A stretch of DNA of 64,000 nucleotides from Arthrobacter koreensis (lineage in GTDB: Bacteria; Actinomycetota; Actinomycetes; Actinomycetales; Micrococcaceae): the NCBI RefSeq assembly GCF_009193255.1, contig NZ_WACG01000001.1:1240001-1304000 (forward strand), in the 5' to 3' direction. Position 1 is the stretch's first letter; the number at the start of each line of letters is the position of its first letter. Positions 24,742 through 33,067 of the stretch are shown here, piece after piece. The notes under the pieces are model-generated. The model was given only the letters and a program-made list of their open reading frames with translations, did no database searches and was not told the DNA's origin. Position numbers and translations under genes: made by a program.

Positions 24742-26084
24742 GCTTCACCCACCGGGACGCGAGCCAGGACGAGGCAGTATGGCTGGAAGCCCTGGACCAC
24801 ACCCCAGATCTCTCAGTTGCGCTTCCCGGAACGCCGGACCGGCTCCTGGTCCTCGCTGCGCACCCCGATGACGAAACCCTGGGGGCCGGGGGCCTGATCG
24901 CATCCCTCGCGGCGAAGGGAACCAGCGTAGATGTCATTGTGGCGACAGCCGGGGAAGGATCACACCCGGACTCAGTGACGCATACGCCCGGGCAGCTGGC
25001 GGAAATCCGGGAACAGGAACTGCGCACCGCCGTCGCGGCCCTGGACCCCGGCGCACGCGTCCGGCTGTTGAGGCTCCCTGACGGCGGCCTTGCCGGGAGC
25101 CGTGACGCGCTGTTCCAGGCCCTGCGGGAAACCGCGGAAGCCGGGGCCGGAACCCTGTGGATTGCCGCGCCTTGGCGCGGCGACGGGCACACCGACCATG
25201 ACACCGCCGGGGAGGTGGCCGCCGAGTTCGCGCGGTCCGCGCGGATACCCCTGCTGGAGTACCCCATCTGGCTGTGGCACTGGGGAACCCCGGAAGACCT
25301 TCCTCCCGCCCTCCACGTTTATCCACTGGGCGACGACGCAGCGGGGGCGAAACGTGCGGCCATGGCGGCCCACAGCAGCCAAGTGAATCCGCTGTCCAGC
25401 CAGCCCGGCGATGAGGTACTTCTCGGCCCGGAAGTCCTGGCCCACTTTGAGCGCCCCTTTGAAGCTTTTCTCCTGACCGTTCCGCGCAGCGCGCGCGGTG
25501 TTTTCGAGGAACTCTACGAACGCTCGGCGGATCCATGGAACTTCGAGGCGAGTTTCTATGAATCCCGCAAGCGGGCCCTGACCCTGGCCATGCTGCCCCG
25601 GGAACGGTTCGCCAGGGTTTTCGAACCCGGCTGTTCCATCGGGGTGCTGACCGAAGAGCTGGCCCGGCGGTCGGACACCGTCACCGCCATGGACATCAGT
25701 GCCCGCGCACTGCGGCTGGCGGAACAGCGCCTGGGACCTGAATCCGGCGTCGAGCTGCTGGAAGGCAGCATCCCCGAGAACTGGCCGGACGGCGCCTTCG
25801 ACCTCGTGGTGATCTCCGAAATCGGCTACTTCCTGACACCCGAGCAGCTGACGGAAACTGTCCAGCGTGCTGCAGGCTCGCTGGGCAGCGACGGCGCCCT
25901 CCTGCTCTGCCACTGGCGGCATCCGAATGAGGGGTGGCCGCTCACCGGAGACAGTGTCCATGACGCCTTTCTCCGCTCCAGCGGCCTGGAGAGACTCTCA
26001 GCCCACGTGGAAGAAGACTTCCGCATCGACGTCCTGGTGCATTCGCCGGCCGAATCGGTGGCGCGCCGGGAGGGGCTGCTTTGA
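24735..26084 (+). CDS. PIG-L deacetylase fused to a SAM-dependent methyltransferase (NodS-like)
   Basis: 449 aa fusion. The N-terminal LmbE/PIG-L domain has zinc-binding AHPDDETLGAGG (about 40-51) and GDGHTDHDTAG; this family removes N-acetyl groups from GlcNAc-type sugars. The C-terminal class I methyltransferase domain (from about 260) has SAM motif I FEPGCSIGVLTEELA and motif II VTAMDISARALRLAEQR, closest in look to NodS N-methyltransferases. Together they could deacetylate an amino sugar and then methylate the free amine; this is inferred. Both ends overlap operon neighbours. Confidence 0.9.
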   Translation: MVSFTHRDASQDEAVWLEALDHTPDLSVALPGTPDRLLVLAAHPDDETLGAGGLIASLAAKGTSVDVIVATAGEGSHPDSVTHTPGQLAEIREQELRTAVAALDPGARVRLLRLPDGGLAGSRDALFQALRETAEAGAGTLWIAAPWRGDGHTDHDTAGEVAAEFARSARIPLLEYPIWLWHWGTPEDLPPALHVYPLGDDAAGAKRAAMAAHSSQVNPLSSQPGDEVLLGPEVLAHFERPFEAFLLTVPRSARGVFEELYERSADPWNFEASFYESRKRALTLAMLPRERFARVFEPGCSIGVLTEELARRSDTVTAMDISARALRLAEQRLGPESGVELLEGSIPENWPDGAFDLVVISEIGYFLTPEQLTETVQRAAGSLGSDGALLLCHWRHPNEGWPLTGDSVHDAFLRSSGLERLSAHVEEDFRIDVLVHSPAESVARREGLL

Positions 26085-26764
26085 CGCCGGCGCACATCGG
26101 CGTCGTGATTCCTGCCCGGGACGAAGAGGAACTGCTTCCGCGCTGCCTGGCTTCCGTGGCCGCTGCCTGCCAGGCACTCGAACCGCACGTTCGGGTCAGC
26201 GTGGTGGTGGTCCTGGATTCGTGTGCCGACGGCTCGGCCGCCGCGGCTGCCGGAGCTGCGCTTGAACAGGGACTCGAGCTGCACCTGCTTGAAACTGCAG
26301 CCGGGAACGTAGGCGCTGCCCGGGCCGAAGGAGCGGCAGCGGCACTTGAACTGGGAGCCGGGTGGATCGCCAGCACCGACGCGGATACGGTGGTTCCCGC
26401 CTGCTGGCTGCAGATGCAGGTGAACCTGGCCTCAGCCGGTTACGGCATGGTGCTGGGAACCGTAGTGCCGGATGCCAGGGACCTGGATGCTGAGCATCTT
26501 GCCCTGTGGCAGGCCCGGCACACCCTGGGGGAGGGGCATCCCCACGTCCACGGCGCGAACCTGGGCTTCTCTGCTGCCGCATATCGGAGCGCGGGCGGTT
26601 TCAAGCCCGGCTCAACCGGCGAAGACGTGGACCTTGCATCACGGGTCAAGGCGGCGGCAATCCCGTGGATCGCTACCGACTGGATCCGTGCCGTCACTTC
26701 CGGTCGCCTAACCGGCCGTGCACCCGCAGGTTTCTCCGGGTACCTCCGGGGACTGCTCAACTAG
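26081..26764 (+). CDS. Family 2 glycosyltransferase
   Basis: 227 aa. GT-A fold features: the N-terminal VVIPARDEEELLPRCL, the metal-binding STDADTVVPACWL and a late GEDVDLASRV (general base region). No membrane helices. It would transfer a sugar from a nucleotide donor; acceptor unknown. TTG start overlapping the preceding stop (TTGA). Last gene of the dehydrogenase, deacetylase/methyltransferase, glycosyltransferase operon. Confidence 0.88.
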   Translation: MTPAHIGVVIPARDEEELLPRCLASVAAACQALEPHVRVSVVVVLDSCADGSAAAAAGAALEQGLELHLLETAAGNVGAARAEGAAAALELGAGWIASTDADTVVPACWLQMQVNLASAGYGMVLGTVVPDARDLDAEHLALWQARHTLGEGHPHVHGANLGFSAAAYRSAGGFKPGSTGEDVDLASRVKAAAIPWIATDWIRAVTSGRLTGRAPAGFSGYLRGLLN

Positions 26765-26809
26765 CCTCGCACTGTGGTGCCGGCGCCCGCGGAGCCCTAG
26801 CGTAAGGGA

Positions 26810-27049
26810 ATGGACTCTGAGCAAATCCACGCAAAAATCGAACGCCTGGTTGAACAGGAGCAGTCGCTTCGCAGCGCCGGCCCCGGTGAAAGCGCCGAAA
26901 CCCACGCCGAGCAGCTGCGGAACATCAGTGAACAGCTCGACCAGTGCTGGGACCTGCTGCGCCAGCGCCGTGCCCGGATAGACGCCGGCGAGAACCCTGA
27001 CACGGCCGAGGTGCGGCCGGTAGGGGAAGTGGAAGGCTACCGGCAGTAG
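26810..27049 (+). CDS. DUF2630 small helical protein
   Basis: 79 aa, charged and helical, with the DUF2630 pattern (IHAKIERLVEQEQSLR at the start, QLDQCWDLLRQRRARIDAG in the middle, ending EVEGYRQ). Function unknown; the family is small and common in Actinobacteria. It sits 45 bp after the glycosyltransferase gene, converging on the ku pair. Confidence 0.88.
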   Translation: MDSEQIHAKIERLVEQEQSLRSAGPGESAETHAEQLRNISEQLDQCWDLLRQRRARIDAGENPDTAEVRPVGEVEGYRQ

Positions 27050-27061
27050 CCGTCCGGAAAC

Positions 27062-27316
27062 CTAGCGGGTCAGGGCGCGCACCAGCGTCGCAGCGCCGAT
27101 GGTCCGGCGGAACGGGCTGCGGCCCCGGAAGGTTTCCCCGGCGGCCCACCACATCATGGCGCCCTGGCTGAGCCGGTGGAGCGCCTGGCGGTACCGCGGG
27201 GTAAGTGCCATAGCCGACGCCGTTCCAAACCCGGCCCAGGCCAGGATCGGCAGGTTTGGCGGGAGGAAGACGGTCTGCCGGCCCCTGCGGTCGCGGAAGT
27301 AACGTGTAATCCCCAT
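27062..27316 (-). CDS. Small basic protein downstream of ku
   Basis: 84 aa, very basic, with one moderately hydrophobic segment (LPILAWAGFGTASAMAL, about 22-38). Not recognised. Its start is only 3 bp after the ku stop, so it is in the ku operon, with AAAGG about ten bases before ATG. It may be a membrane-anchored or DNA-binding small protein; nothing more can be said. Confidence 0.72.
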   Translation of the reverse strand: MGITRYFRDRRGRQTVFLPPNLPILAWAGFGTASAMALTPRYRQALHRLSQGAMMWWAAGETFRGRSPFRRTIGAATLVRALTR

Positions 27317-27319
27317 GGT

Positions 27320-28240
27320 TTATGCGCCTTTCCTGGATTTGCGGCCGGAGGACTTTGCCGCCGGCTTCCTGGCTGGTTCTTCCTTGTCCTTCTGTTCTTC
27401 CTGATCCTTTGCCGCCGGTTTCCGGCCGTTCCTGGCCTTGCCGGAGGCGGACTTGGCACCCCGGTTCTTTTCCACGCTGCGCCGCAGCGCTTCCATCAGG
27501 TCCAGGACCTTTCCGCCCTCGTCCTCGGACTCTTCACCAAAGGTTTCCTGGGTGTCGAGGGCTTCACCCTTCTCCAGTTTGGCTTCGATCAGGGTGCGGA
27601 GCTGTTCCTGGTACTCATCAGTGAATCCGGACGGGTCGAAGTCTGAGCTGAAGGAATCAACCAGCGCTGATGACATCTCCAGCTCCTTCGCGGAAATGCG
27701 CACTTTCTCCTCCAGGGAGGGGAACGCTGCTTCACGGACCTCGTCCTCCCACAGCAGGGTCTGCAGCGTGAGTACATCGCCGCGGACCCGAAGGGCCCCC
27801 AGCCGGCTCTTCTGCCGGAGCGAGAACTGCACGATTGCGGTGCGGTCCGTGTCCTCCAGGGTCCGCCGCAGCAGCACATAGGACTTGGTGGACTTCGAGT
27901 CCGGTTCAAGGTAGTAGGTGCGGTCAAACAGGATAGGGTCCACCTGATCGCTGGGGACGAATTCCACGACCTCGATCTCCCGGCTTTTTTCCACCGGCAG
28001 GGACGCCAGGTCCTCATCCGTGAGCACCACGGTCTGCTCGCCGTCGTCGTACGCCTTGGCGATGTTCTTGTACTCCACCACCTCACCGCAGATTTCGCAG
28101 CGGCGCTGGTAACGGATCCGCCCGCCGTCCTTTTCGTGCACCTGATGCAGGCTCACGTCGTGGTCCTCGGTGGCGGAGTAGACCTTGACCGGCACGTTGA
28201 CCAGCCCAAACGCAATGGCACCTTTCCAGATGGCTCTCAT
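27320..28240 (-). CDS. ku: Ku protein, non-homologous end joining
   Basis: 306 aa from ATG 28240 (MRAIWKGAIAFGLVNVPVKVYSA, split from the canonical Ku start). It has the full bacterial Ku core (HQVHEKDGGRI, RRCEICGEVVEY, FYRDPILF-type region) and a long basic C-terminal tail (from about 255) rich in Lys, Ala and Arg, as in actinobacterial Ku. It forms a homodimeric ring on DNA ends and recruits LigD, encoded 12 kb away at 40695. An in-frame TTG at 28258 is less likely. Confidence 0.94.
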   Translation of the reverse strand: MRAIWKGAIAFGLVNVPVKVYSATEDHDVSLHQVHEKDGGRIRYQRRCEICGEVVEYKNIAKAYDDGEQTVVLTDEDLASLPVEKSREIEVVEFVPSDQVDPILFDRTYYLEPDSKSTKSYVLLRRTLEDTDRTAIVQFSLRQKSRLGALRVRGDVLTLQTLLWEDEVREAAFPSLEEKVRISAKELEMSSALVDSFSSDFDPSGFTDEYQEQLRTLIEAKLEKGEALDTQETFGEESEDEGGKVLDLMEALRRSVEKNRGAKSASGKARNGRKPAAKDQEEQKDKEEPARKPAAKSSGRKSRKGA

Positions 28241-28416
28241 GTACCAAGTGAACACCAAGCAGACTGTGAATCTCCAGAGCCGTATCGGGACGCCTGCCGG
28301 CGGTCCGCCCCATGCATCTTTGGGCTGACCCCTTGGCCGGGTTCTGCCGCCGTCCTACCCTAATGAGCAATTCGCCGGTGCCGGGGCCGGACGTGAACTC
28401 TTTTAGGGAGATTCCC

Positions 28417-29808
28417 ATGATTGAAGAAGCTGACCTGGATTTCCTGCGAAGCGCAGTGCGGGGCGCCGTTTCACTGCCGGGGGAGGAGGGGTACGCCGCG
28501 GACACAGCGGCGTTCAACCCAGCGCAGGTTCATCACCCCGATGCCGTCCTGGGTGCCCTGGATGACCATGATGTGCAGGCCGCAGTGGCCTGGGCTTCCG
28601 GGCGCGGCATTCCGCTCGCGGTGCAGGCTACGGGCCACAATGCGTCCGCTCCCATGGATGAAGGCCTCCTGGTCAACACCTCGCGCCTGCAGGAGATCAG
28701 CCTGGACCTGGCAGCCGGAGCCTTCACGGTAGGGGCGGGAGTGCGCTGGGATGCCGTGCTGCGGGAACTGGTGCCCAACGGGTTGACCGCGCCCCACGGG
28801 TCCAGTGGCGGCGTGGGCGTGGTTGGCTACACGGTTGGCGGCGGACTGCCGCTGATGGGACGCACCCTTGGCTTCGCCTCGGACCACGTCCGAGGCTTCG
28901 ACGTCGTGACCCCGGACGGAACCCTTCGCAGCGTGGACCCCGAAACCGAGCCGGAACTTTTTACCTCCGTGCGGGGCGGGAAGGGAAACTTTGGAATTAT
29001 TATCCGCATGACCATGGCAGCGGTACCGCTGGGCGATTTCTACGGCGGACAGCTGGTGTTTCCGGAAGACCAGGCGGGAGAGGCGCTTGATGCATTCCGC
29101 CGATGGGCTCCCGAACTGCCGAATGAGGCATCCGCGTCCCTGGCTTTCATGCACCTGCCGGATCTGCCCTTCCTGCCTCCGGAGTTGCGTGGAACGGCCC
29201 CGGTGATCCTGCGCTTCGCCCTGTTCGGTGGGAAGGCGGAGGGGGATAAGCTGCTTGAACCCTTCCGCCGGCTACCCGCGGTCAGCGATACGGCCGGACC
29301 CATGGACTACCTGGACGTCGATGCCGTACACAGTGATCCGGCTGATCCGGCTCCCGCCATGGAACGCGGCATGCTCCTCACCGAACTGGACGACGCCGCT
29401 GCCGCCGAGCTGCTGCGCCAGGTTGGCCCGGGTTCCGGGACGCCGCTGGTGATGCTGGAGCTGCGGGTCCTGGGCGGCGCACTCTCCGCGGAACCGCCCT
29501 TCCCGGACACTGTTTCCGGACGAAACGCAGGATTCCACCTGTTCGTGCTCGGCGTGCCGGGGCTCCCGGCACCGGACCTGGCGGAGGCAGCGCTGGTGCG
29601 GCTCGCGCTGGCGTTCGAACCCTATGCGGCCGGCAGCCTGATTAACTTCCATGGTCCCGCCGGCGATGAACTGGACCGTGCGCGGGCCTGGGAACCCGCA
29701 GCCTACGAACTGCTGCGCAACGCGAAGGCAGACTGGGATCCGCAAAACCTGTTCCGGTTCGGGCATGCCGTACCGCCGCTTGGTTTAATGGACACGGCAA
29801 GCGGCTGA
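28417..29808 (+). CDS. FAD-binding (PCMH/BBE-type) oxidoreductase
   Basis: 463 aa. The PCMH FAD-binding half has VQATGHNASAPMDEGLLVN (His of the usual covalent FAD site), GSSGGVGVVGYTVGGGLPLMGR and KGNFGIIIRMTM; the C-terminus has the BBE (berberine-bridge) part near DWDPQNLFRFGHAV. Such enzymes oxidise alcohols, sugars or aromatics with release of peroxide; substrate unknown. The ATG at 28417 has AGGGAG six bases upstream. The soxR gene follows in the same direction after 38 bp. Confidence 0.88.
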   Translation: MIEEADLDFLRSAVRGAVSLPGEEGYAADTAAFNPAQVHHPDAVLGALDDHDVQAAVAWASGRGIPLAVQATGHNASAPMDEGLLVNTSRLQEISLDLAAGAFTVGAGVRWDAVLRELVPNGLTAPHGSSGGVGVVGYTVGGGLPLMGRTLGFASDHVRGFDVVTPDGTLRSVDPETEPELFTSVRGGKGNFGIIIRMTMAAVPLGDFYGGQLVFPEDQAGEALDAFRRWAPELPNEASASLAFMHLPDLPFLPPELRGTAPVILRFALFGGKAEGDKLLEPFRRLPAVSDTAGPMDYLDVDAVHSDPADPAPAMERGMLLTELDDAAAAELLRQVGPGSGTPLVMLELRVLGGALSAEPPFPDTVSGRNAGFHLFVLGVPGLPAPDLAEAALVRLALAFEPYAAGSLINFHGPAGDELDRARAWEPAAYELLRNAKADWDPQNLFRFGHAVPPLGLMDTASG

Positions 29809-29846
29809 ATCCCGGCCGGTCTGAACGAACAGGCGGCAGCAATCAC

Positions 29847-30305
29847 ATGGACGGTCCCGCACGGGCCCTGGAAGAGCTCACCGTAGGGCAGGTTGCCCAG
29901 CGCAGCGGCGTGGCGGTTTCCGCCCTGCATTTCTACGAGCGGCAGGGCCTGATTCGCAGCCGGCGTACCGGCGGCAACCAGCGCCGTTTTGACCGCTCCG
30001 TCCTGCGCCGCGTCGCCGTAATCCGTGCCGCCCAGCGGGCGGGCATACCGCTGTCCCACATAGCCGCAGTCTTCGCTGAACTGCCTGAGGACGGCGTCCC
30101 GGGCCAGGAGGACTGGCGCAGGCTTAGCGCAGCATGGCGGGCTGAACTGGACAACCGGATCGGCCAGCTGGAAGCCCTGCGGGACCGCCTGGGCGGATGC
30201 ATTGGCTGCGGTTGCCTCTCCCTTGCGGAGTGCAGTTTCATCAATCCCGACGACGCCTCCGGGCGGGATTTCCCGGGGGCCCGGCTGCTGGAGCCGGACT
30301 CCTAA
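29847..30305 (+). CDS. soxR: Redox-sensing MerR-family regulator SoxR
   Basis: 152 aa. N-terminal MerR helix-turn-helix (LTVGQVAQRSGVAVSALHFYERQGL), dimerisation helix and the [2Fe-2S] motif C-x2-C-x-C-x5-C at residues 118, 121, 123 and 129 (CIGCGCLSLAEC), which defines SoxR. It activates promoters when its cluster is oxidised by redox-cycling compounds. The target promoter directly downstream carries a SoxR-box. In Actinobacteria SoxR usually controls a few oxidoreductases rather than soxS. Confidence 0.95.
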   Translation: MDGPARALEELTVGQVAQRSGVAVSALHFYERQGLIRSRRTGGNQRRFDRSVLRRVAVIRAAQRAGIPLSHIAAVFAELPEDGVPGQEDWRRLSAAWRAELDNRIGQLEALRDRLGGCIGCGCLSLAECSFINPDDASGRDFPGARLLEPDS

Positions 30306-30306
30306 T

Positions 30307-30337
30307 TTGACCTCAACTAATGTTGAGGTTTTACCGT
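30307..30337 (+). promoter_or_regulatory. SoxR-box promoter of the flavin reductase gene
   Basis: CCTCAACTAATGTTGAGG (30311-30328) is an 18-bp box with perfect 7-bp arms, close to the known E. coli SoxR box CCTCAAG...CTTGAGG. TTGACC (30307-30312) and TACCGT (30332-30337) are placed 19 bp apart, the long spacer typical of MerR-family promoters. The expected transcription start falls at about 30344, the ATG of the next gene, which suggests a leaderless mRNA. Confidence 0.85.
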
Positions 30338-30343
30338 GGAAGT

Positions 30344-30865
30344 ATGACTTCAACGGCAGTGACCCCTCCGGTGGTGGATGAATTCAAGAACGCGTTCCGC
30401 GGGCACCCCGCGGGCGTGGCAATCATCACGGCCGCCGGCGCGGAAGGGCCCGTGGGCCTGACGGCGTCCTCCGTAAGCTCGGTCTCCGCCGTGCCGCCGA
30501 TCCTGGCGTTTTCCCTCGCCTCCACCGAGGGCTCGGCGGGGGTGATCGCCTCAGCAGACACCATAGTGGTTCACCTGCTGGGTGCGGAAAACGCCGAACT
30601 TGCCGCCCTTTTCGCTGCCCGGGGTACCGAACGCTTTGGCCGGGACCTGCCCTGGAGCACGCTTCCGGGCGGAGAACCGCTGCTCGAAGGAGTGCCGCGG
30701 GCCCTGCTGTGCCGGATCCTCTCCCGCACCCAGGCCGGCAGTTCAACCCTGATCGCCGCCGAGGTCCTGGAGATCCATACCGGCCCGGCCTCCGCTCCGC
30801 TGGTCTACCATGACCGCACCTACCACCACCTGGGTGACCACTCCACGCTGCGTCCGCCTCAGTAA
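30344..30865 (+). CDS. Flavin reductase family protein
   Basis: 173 aa, one flavin-reductase-like FMN-binding domain (FRGHPAGVAIITAAGAEGPVG, then LTASSVSSVSAVPPILAFSL and HLLGAENAELAALFA). It reduces free or bound flavin with NAD(P)H, often for a monooxygenase. Under the SoxR-box promoter just upstream. The ATG at 30344 is chosen because an earlier in-frame ATG at 30320 lies inside the box. Stop overlaps the convergent lysG gene by 7 bp. Confidence 0.9.
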   Translation: MTSTAVTPPVVDEFKNAFRGHPAGVAIITAAGAEGPVGLTASSVSSVSAVPPILAFSLASTEGSAGVIASADTIVVHLLGAENAELAALFAARGTERFGRDLPWSTLPGGEPLLEGVPRALLCRILSRTQAGSSTLIAAEVLEIHTGPASAPLVYHDRTYHHLGDHSTLRPPQ

Positions 30866-31740
30866 AGAAGTCCCTTTCCGGCAGCCGCGGACAGCGCGCC
30901 GGCTATCCGCGATAGAACCGGCAGGTCAACGCGCCACTGCTGCCAGTACAGCGGGACGTCCAGATGCGCATCAGGATCCAGGAGCACGACTGAGCCGTCC
31001 GTTAGCAGCTGCTCCGACTGCAGGTCCGGCAGCATTCCCCAGCCGTACCCAAGGCGCACTGCCTGCAGGAAGTCCCAGGATGCAGGGACATAGTGGCGGG
31101 GCGGCTGGAGACCCGGACCAAAGGCCGACTCGAGGAAGCGGGCCTGGAGGGCATCCCGCCGGTTGAAGACCACCATGGGTGCGGTCGCTGCCTGGGCGGC
31201 CCCAAAGCCGCGGCTGAACCACCGGCTGCGGAATCCCGGGCTGGCAGCCGGCCGGTAGCGCATGGTTCCCAGTACGGCGACGGAGCAGCCCTGCACCGGT
31301 TCCGGACTGGAGGTCACGGCACCCATGGCCGTTCCGTTCCGCAGGCCTTCGGCCGAATAGTCCTGGTCCTCCAAAGTGAACTCAAAGCTGGTTCCCTCCA
31401 CCTGTGCAAGTGCCGGAAGCACCCAGGTGGCGAGCGAATCCGCGTTGATGACCAGCTGCACTGCCGTGCGCCCCGGCTGGGTGTCCAAGCCAAGGCGCTC
31501 GACGGCGTCGTGCTCCAGCGCGCTGATCTGCCGTGCCAGCCGCAGCAGTACCGCACCCGGCTCGGTGGCGGTGATGGGGCGCGTGCGTCTGAGCAGCACG
31601 CAGCCGGTCCGCGTCTCCAGCGCCTTGATCCGCTGGCTGACGGCAGAGGTGGTCAGGTGGAGGGCCGCAGCGGCGGCGTCGAAGCTTCCGTGGTCAAGGA
31701 CGGCACCCAGGGCGCGCAGCTGGTCGGCGTTGAACTCCAT
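30859..31740 (-). CDS. lysG: LysR-family regulator LysG/ArgP type
   Basis: 293 aa. N-terminal winged HTH (DQLRALGAVLDHGSFDAAAAALHLTTSAVSQRIKALE, split) and C-terminal LysR effector domain. The start MEFNADQLRALGAV and the divergent lysE partner identify the LysG/ArgP group, which senses basic amino acids and activates the exporter gene. The 71-bp gap to lysE should hold its binding site; I cannot pick it out with confidence. Confidence 0.92.
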   Translation of the reverse strand: MEFNADQLRALGAVLDHGSFDAAAAALHLTTSAVSQRIKALETRTGCVLLRRTRPITATEPGAVLLRLARQISALEHDAVERLGLDTQPGRTAVQLVINADSLATWVLPALAQVEGTSFEFTLEDQDYSAEGLRNGTAMGAVTSSPEPVQGCSVAVLGTMRYRPAASPGFRSRWFSRGFGAAQAATAPMVVFNRRDALQARFLESAFGPGLQPPRHYVPASWDFLQAVRLGYGWGMLPDLQSEQLLTDGSVVLLDPDAHLDVPLYWQQWRVDLPVLSRIAGALSAAAGKGLLY

Positions 31741-31811
31741 GTTAAGGAAGTCTAAAGACAGTACAGAAACATTAGCTAGGCTTCTTCTTCGTGCAGTCCT
31801 AGCGTGGACCT

Positions 31812-32429
31812 ATGAACACCTTGAGCCTCGCCCCTGCGCTGGCGGGATTCGGCAGCGGGCTGGCCTTGATCGTAGCTATTGGAGCGCAGAACGCCTTCGT
31901 CCTGAGGCAGGGGCTGAGACGTGAGCACCTGCCCGCGGTGATCGCCGTCTGTATCCTCAGCGACGCCGTCCTCATCCTCGCCGGAACCGCAGGAATCGGA
32001 AGGCTCACACAGACCGCACCCCTGGCCCTGGACATCATTCGCTGGGCGGGTGCGGCATTCCTGCTGGCCTACGCGTTCCTTTCCCTGCGGCGCGCCCTGA
32101 ACCCCTCCGCCCTGCAGGCAGGCGGCCAACCAGGCGGGACGCTGGCGGCGGCTGTGCTGACCTGCCTGAGCCTGACCTGGCTGAACCCCCACGTCTACCT
32201 GGATACGGTGGTGCTGCTGGGGTCACTGGCCGCGACCCACGGGCCGGACGGGCGGTGGGTCTTCGCTGCGGGCGCCGTCGCGGCCAGCACCATGTGGTTC
32301 ACCGCGCTCGGCTTCGGTGCCCGGCTGCTGGGACCGGTCTTCGCCCGGCCCCGGGCGTGGCAGTTCCTCGACGCCGGCATCGCCGTCTTCATGGTGCTGC
32401 TGGGGGTCAGCCTGGTTGCCGGTTCCTGA
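31812..32429 (+). CDS. lysE: L-lysine/arginine exporter LysE
   Basis: 205 aa, six hydrophobic helices, with the LysE/ArgO signature GLALIVAIGAQNAFVLRQG near the start and SLTWLNPHVYLDTVVLLGS in the middle. It exports basic amino acids, protecting against overload when peptides are degraded. Divergent from lysG, which should activate it in response to lysine or arginine. The stop overlaps an in-frame ATG of the next reading frame (TGATG) though the next gene probably starts 50 bp later. Confidence 0.93.
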   Translation: MNTLSLAPALAGFGSGLALIVAIGAQNAFVLRQGLRREHLPAVIAVCILSDAVLILAGTAGIGRLTQTAPLALDIIRWAGAAFLLAYAFLSLRRALNPSALQAGGQPGGTLAAAVLTCLSLTWLNPHVYLDTVVLLGSLAATHGPDGRWVFAAGAVAASTMWFTALGFGARLLGPVFARPRAWQFLDAGIAVFMVLLGVSLVAGS

Positions 32430-32479
32430 TGGCAGCCCGGGTGAGTGCAAGCGGACAGGACTTCAGGAGATCATGGGCC

Positions 32480-33067
32480 ATGGCCAAATATTTTGAGAAT
32501 GACAGCCGGTCCATGCGGGACAGAATGCAGGCAGGTGACCTGTACATTGCCGACGATCCGCAGCTGGAGGCGGACAGCCTTCGGGCCGCCTCGCTGTCCG
32601 ACCAGTACAACCGGCTGAGTCCGCAGGATCCCGACGCCGCCGCGCCCCTGCTTGCCGAGCTGCTGGGCGGCATTGGAGAACAAAGCGTTATCCGCGCTCC
32701 GCTGTTCGTGGACTACGGCAAGTACCTCACCGTGGGCGCCCGGACCTTTATCAATTTCAATCTCACTGCGCTGGACGTAGCGGCTATCACCATCGGCGAT
32801 GACGTCCAGATTGGACCAAACGTGCAGCTGCTGACGCCCACCCATCCGCTGGAAGCAGAGGCCCGGCGGGACAAGCTGGAGGCAGCCCAGCCGATCACCA
32901 TCGGTAACAATGTCTGGCTGGGAGGCGGCGTGATCGTGCTGCCCGGGGTGAACATAGGCGAGAACACCGTGGTGGGAGCGGGATCCGTCGTCACGCGGGA
33001 CCTGCCCGCCAACGTAGTGGCGGTGGGCAATCCTGCCCGCGTTATCCGGGAGCTGCCGGAATCCTAG
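32480..33067 (+). CDS. Maltose/galactoside O-acetyltransferase (hexapeptide repeat)
   Basis: 195 aa. The N-terminal cap DSRSMRDRMQAGDLYIADDP and the left-handed beta-helix with hexapeptide repeats (ITIGDDVQIGPNVQL, ITIGNNVWLGGGVIVLPG, IGENTVVGAGSVV) match Maa/NodL acetyltransferases, which move acetyl from acetyl-CoA to a sugar or similar hydroxyl. The ATG at 32480 gives the usual beginning with AGGAG ten bases upstream; an ATG at 32429 overlapping the lysE stop adds 17 residues. Stop overlaps the convergent TetR gene by 4 bp. Confidence 0.9.
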   Translation: MAKYFENDSRSMRDRMQAGDLYIADDPQLEADSLRAASLSDQYNRLSPQDPDAAAPLLAELLGGIGEQSVIRAPLFVDYGKYLTVGARTFINFNLTALDVAAITIGDDVQIGPNVQLLTPTHPLEAEARRDKLEAAQPITIGNNVWLGGGVIVLPGVNIGENTVVGAGSVVTRDLPANVVAVGNPARVIRELPES

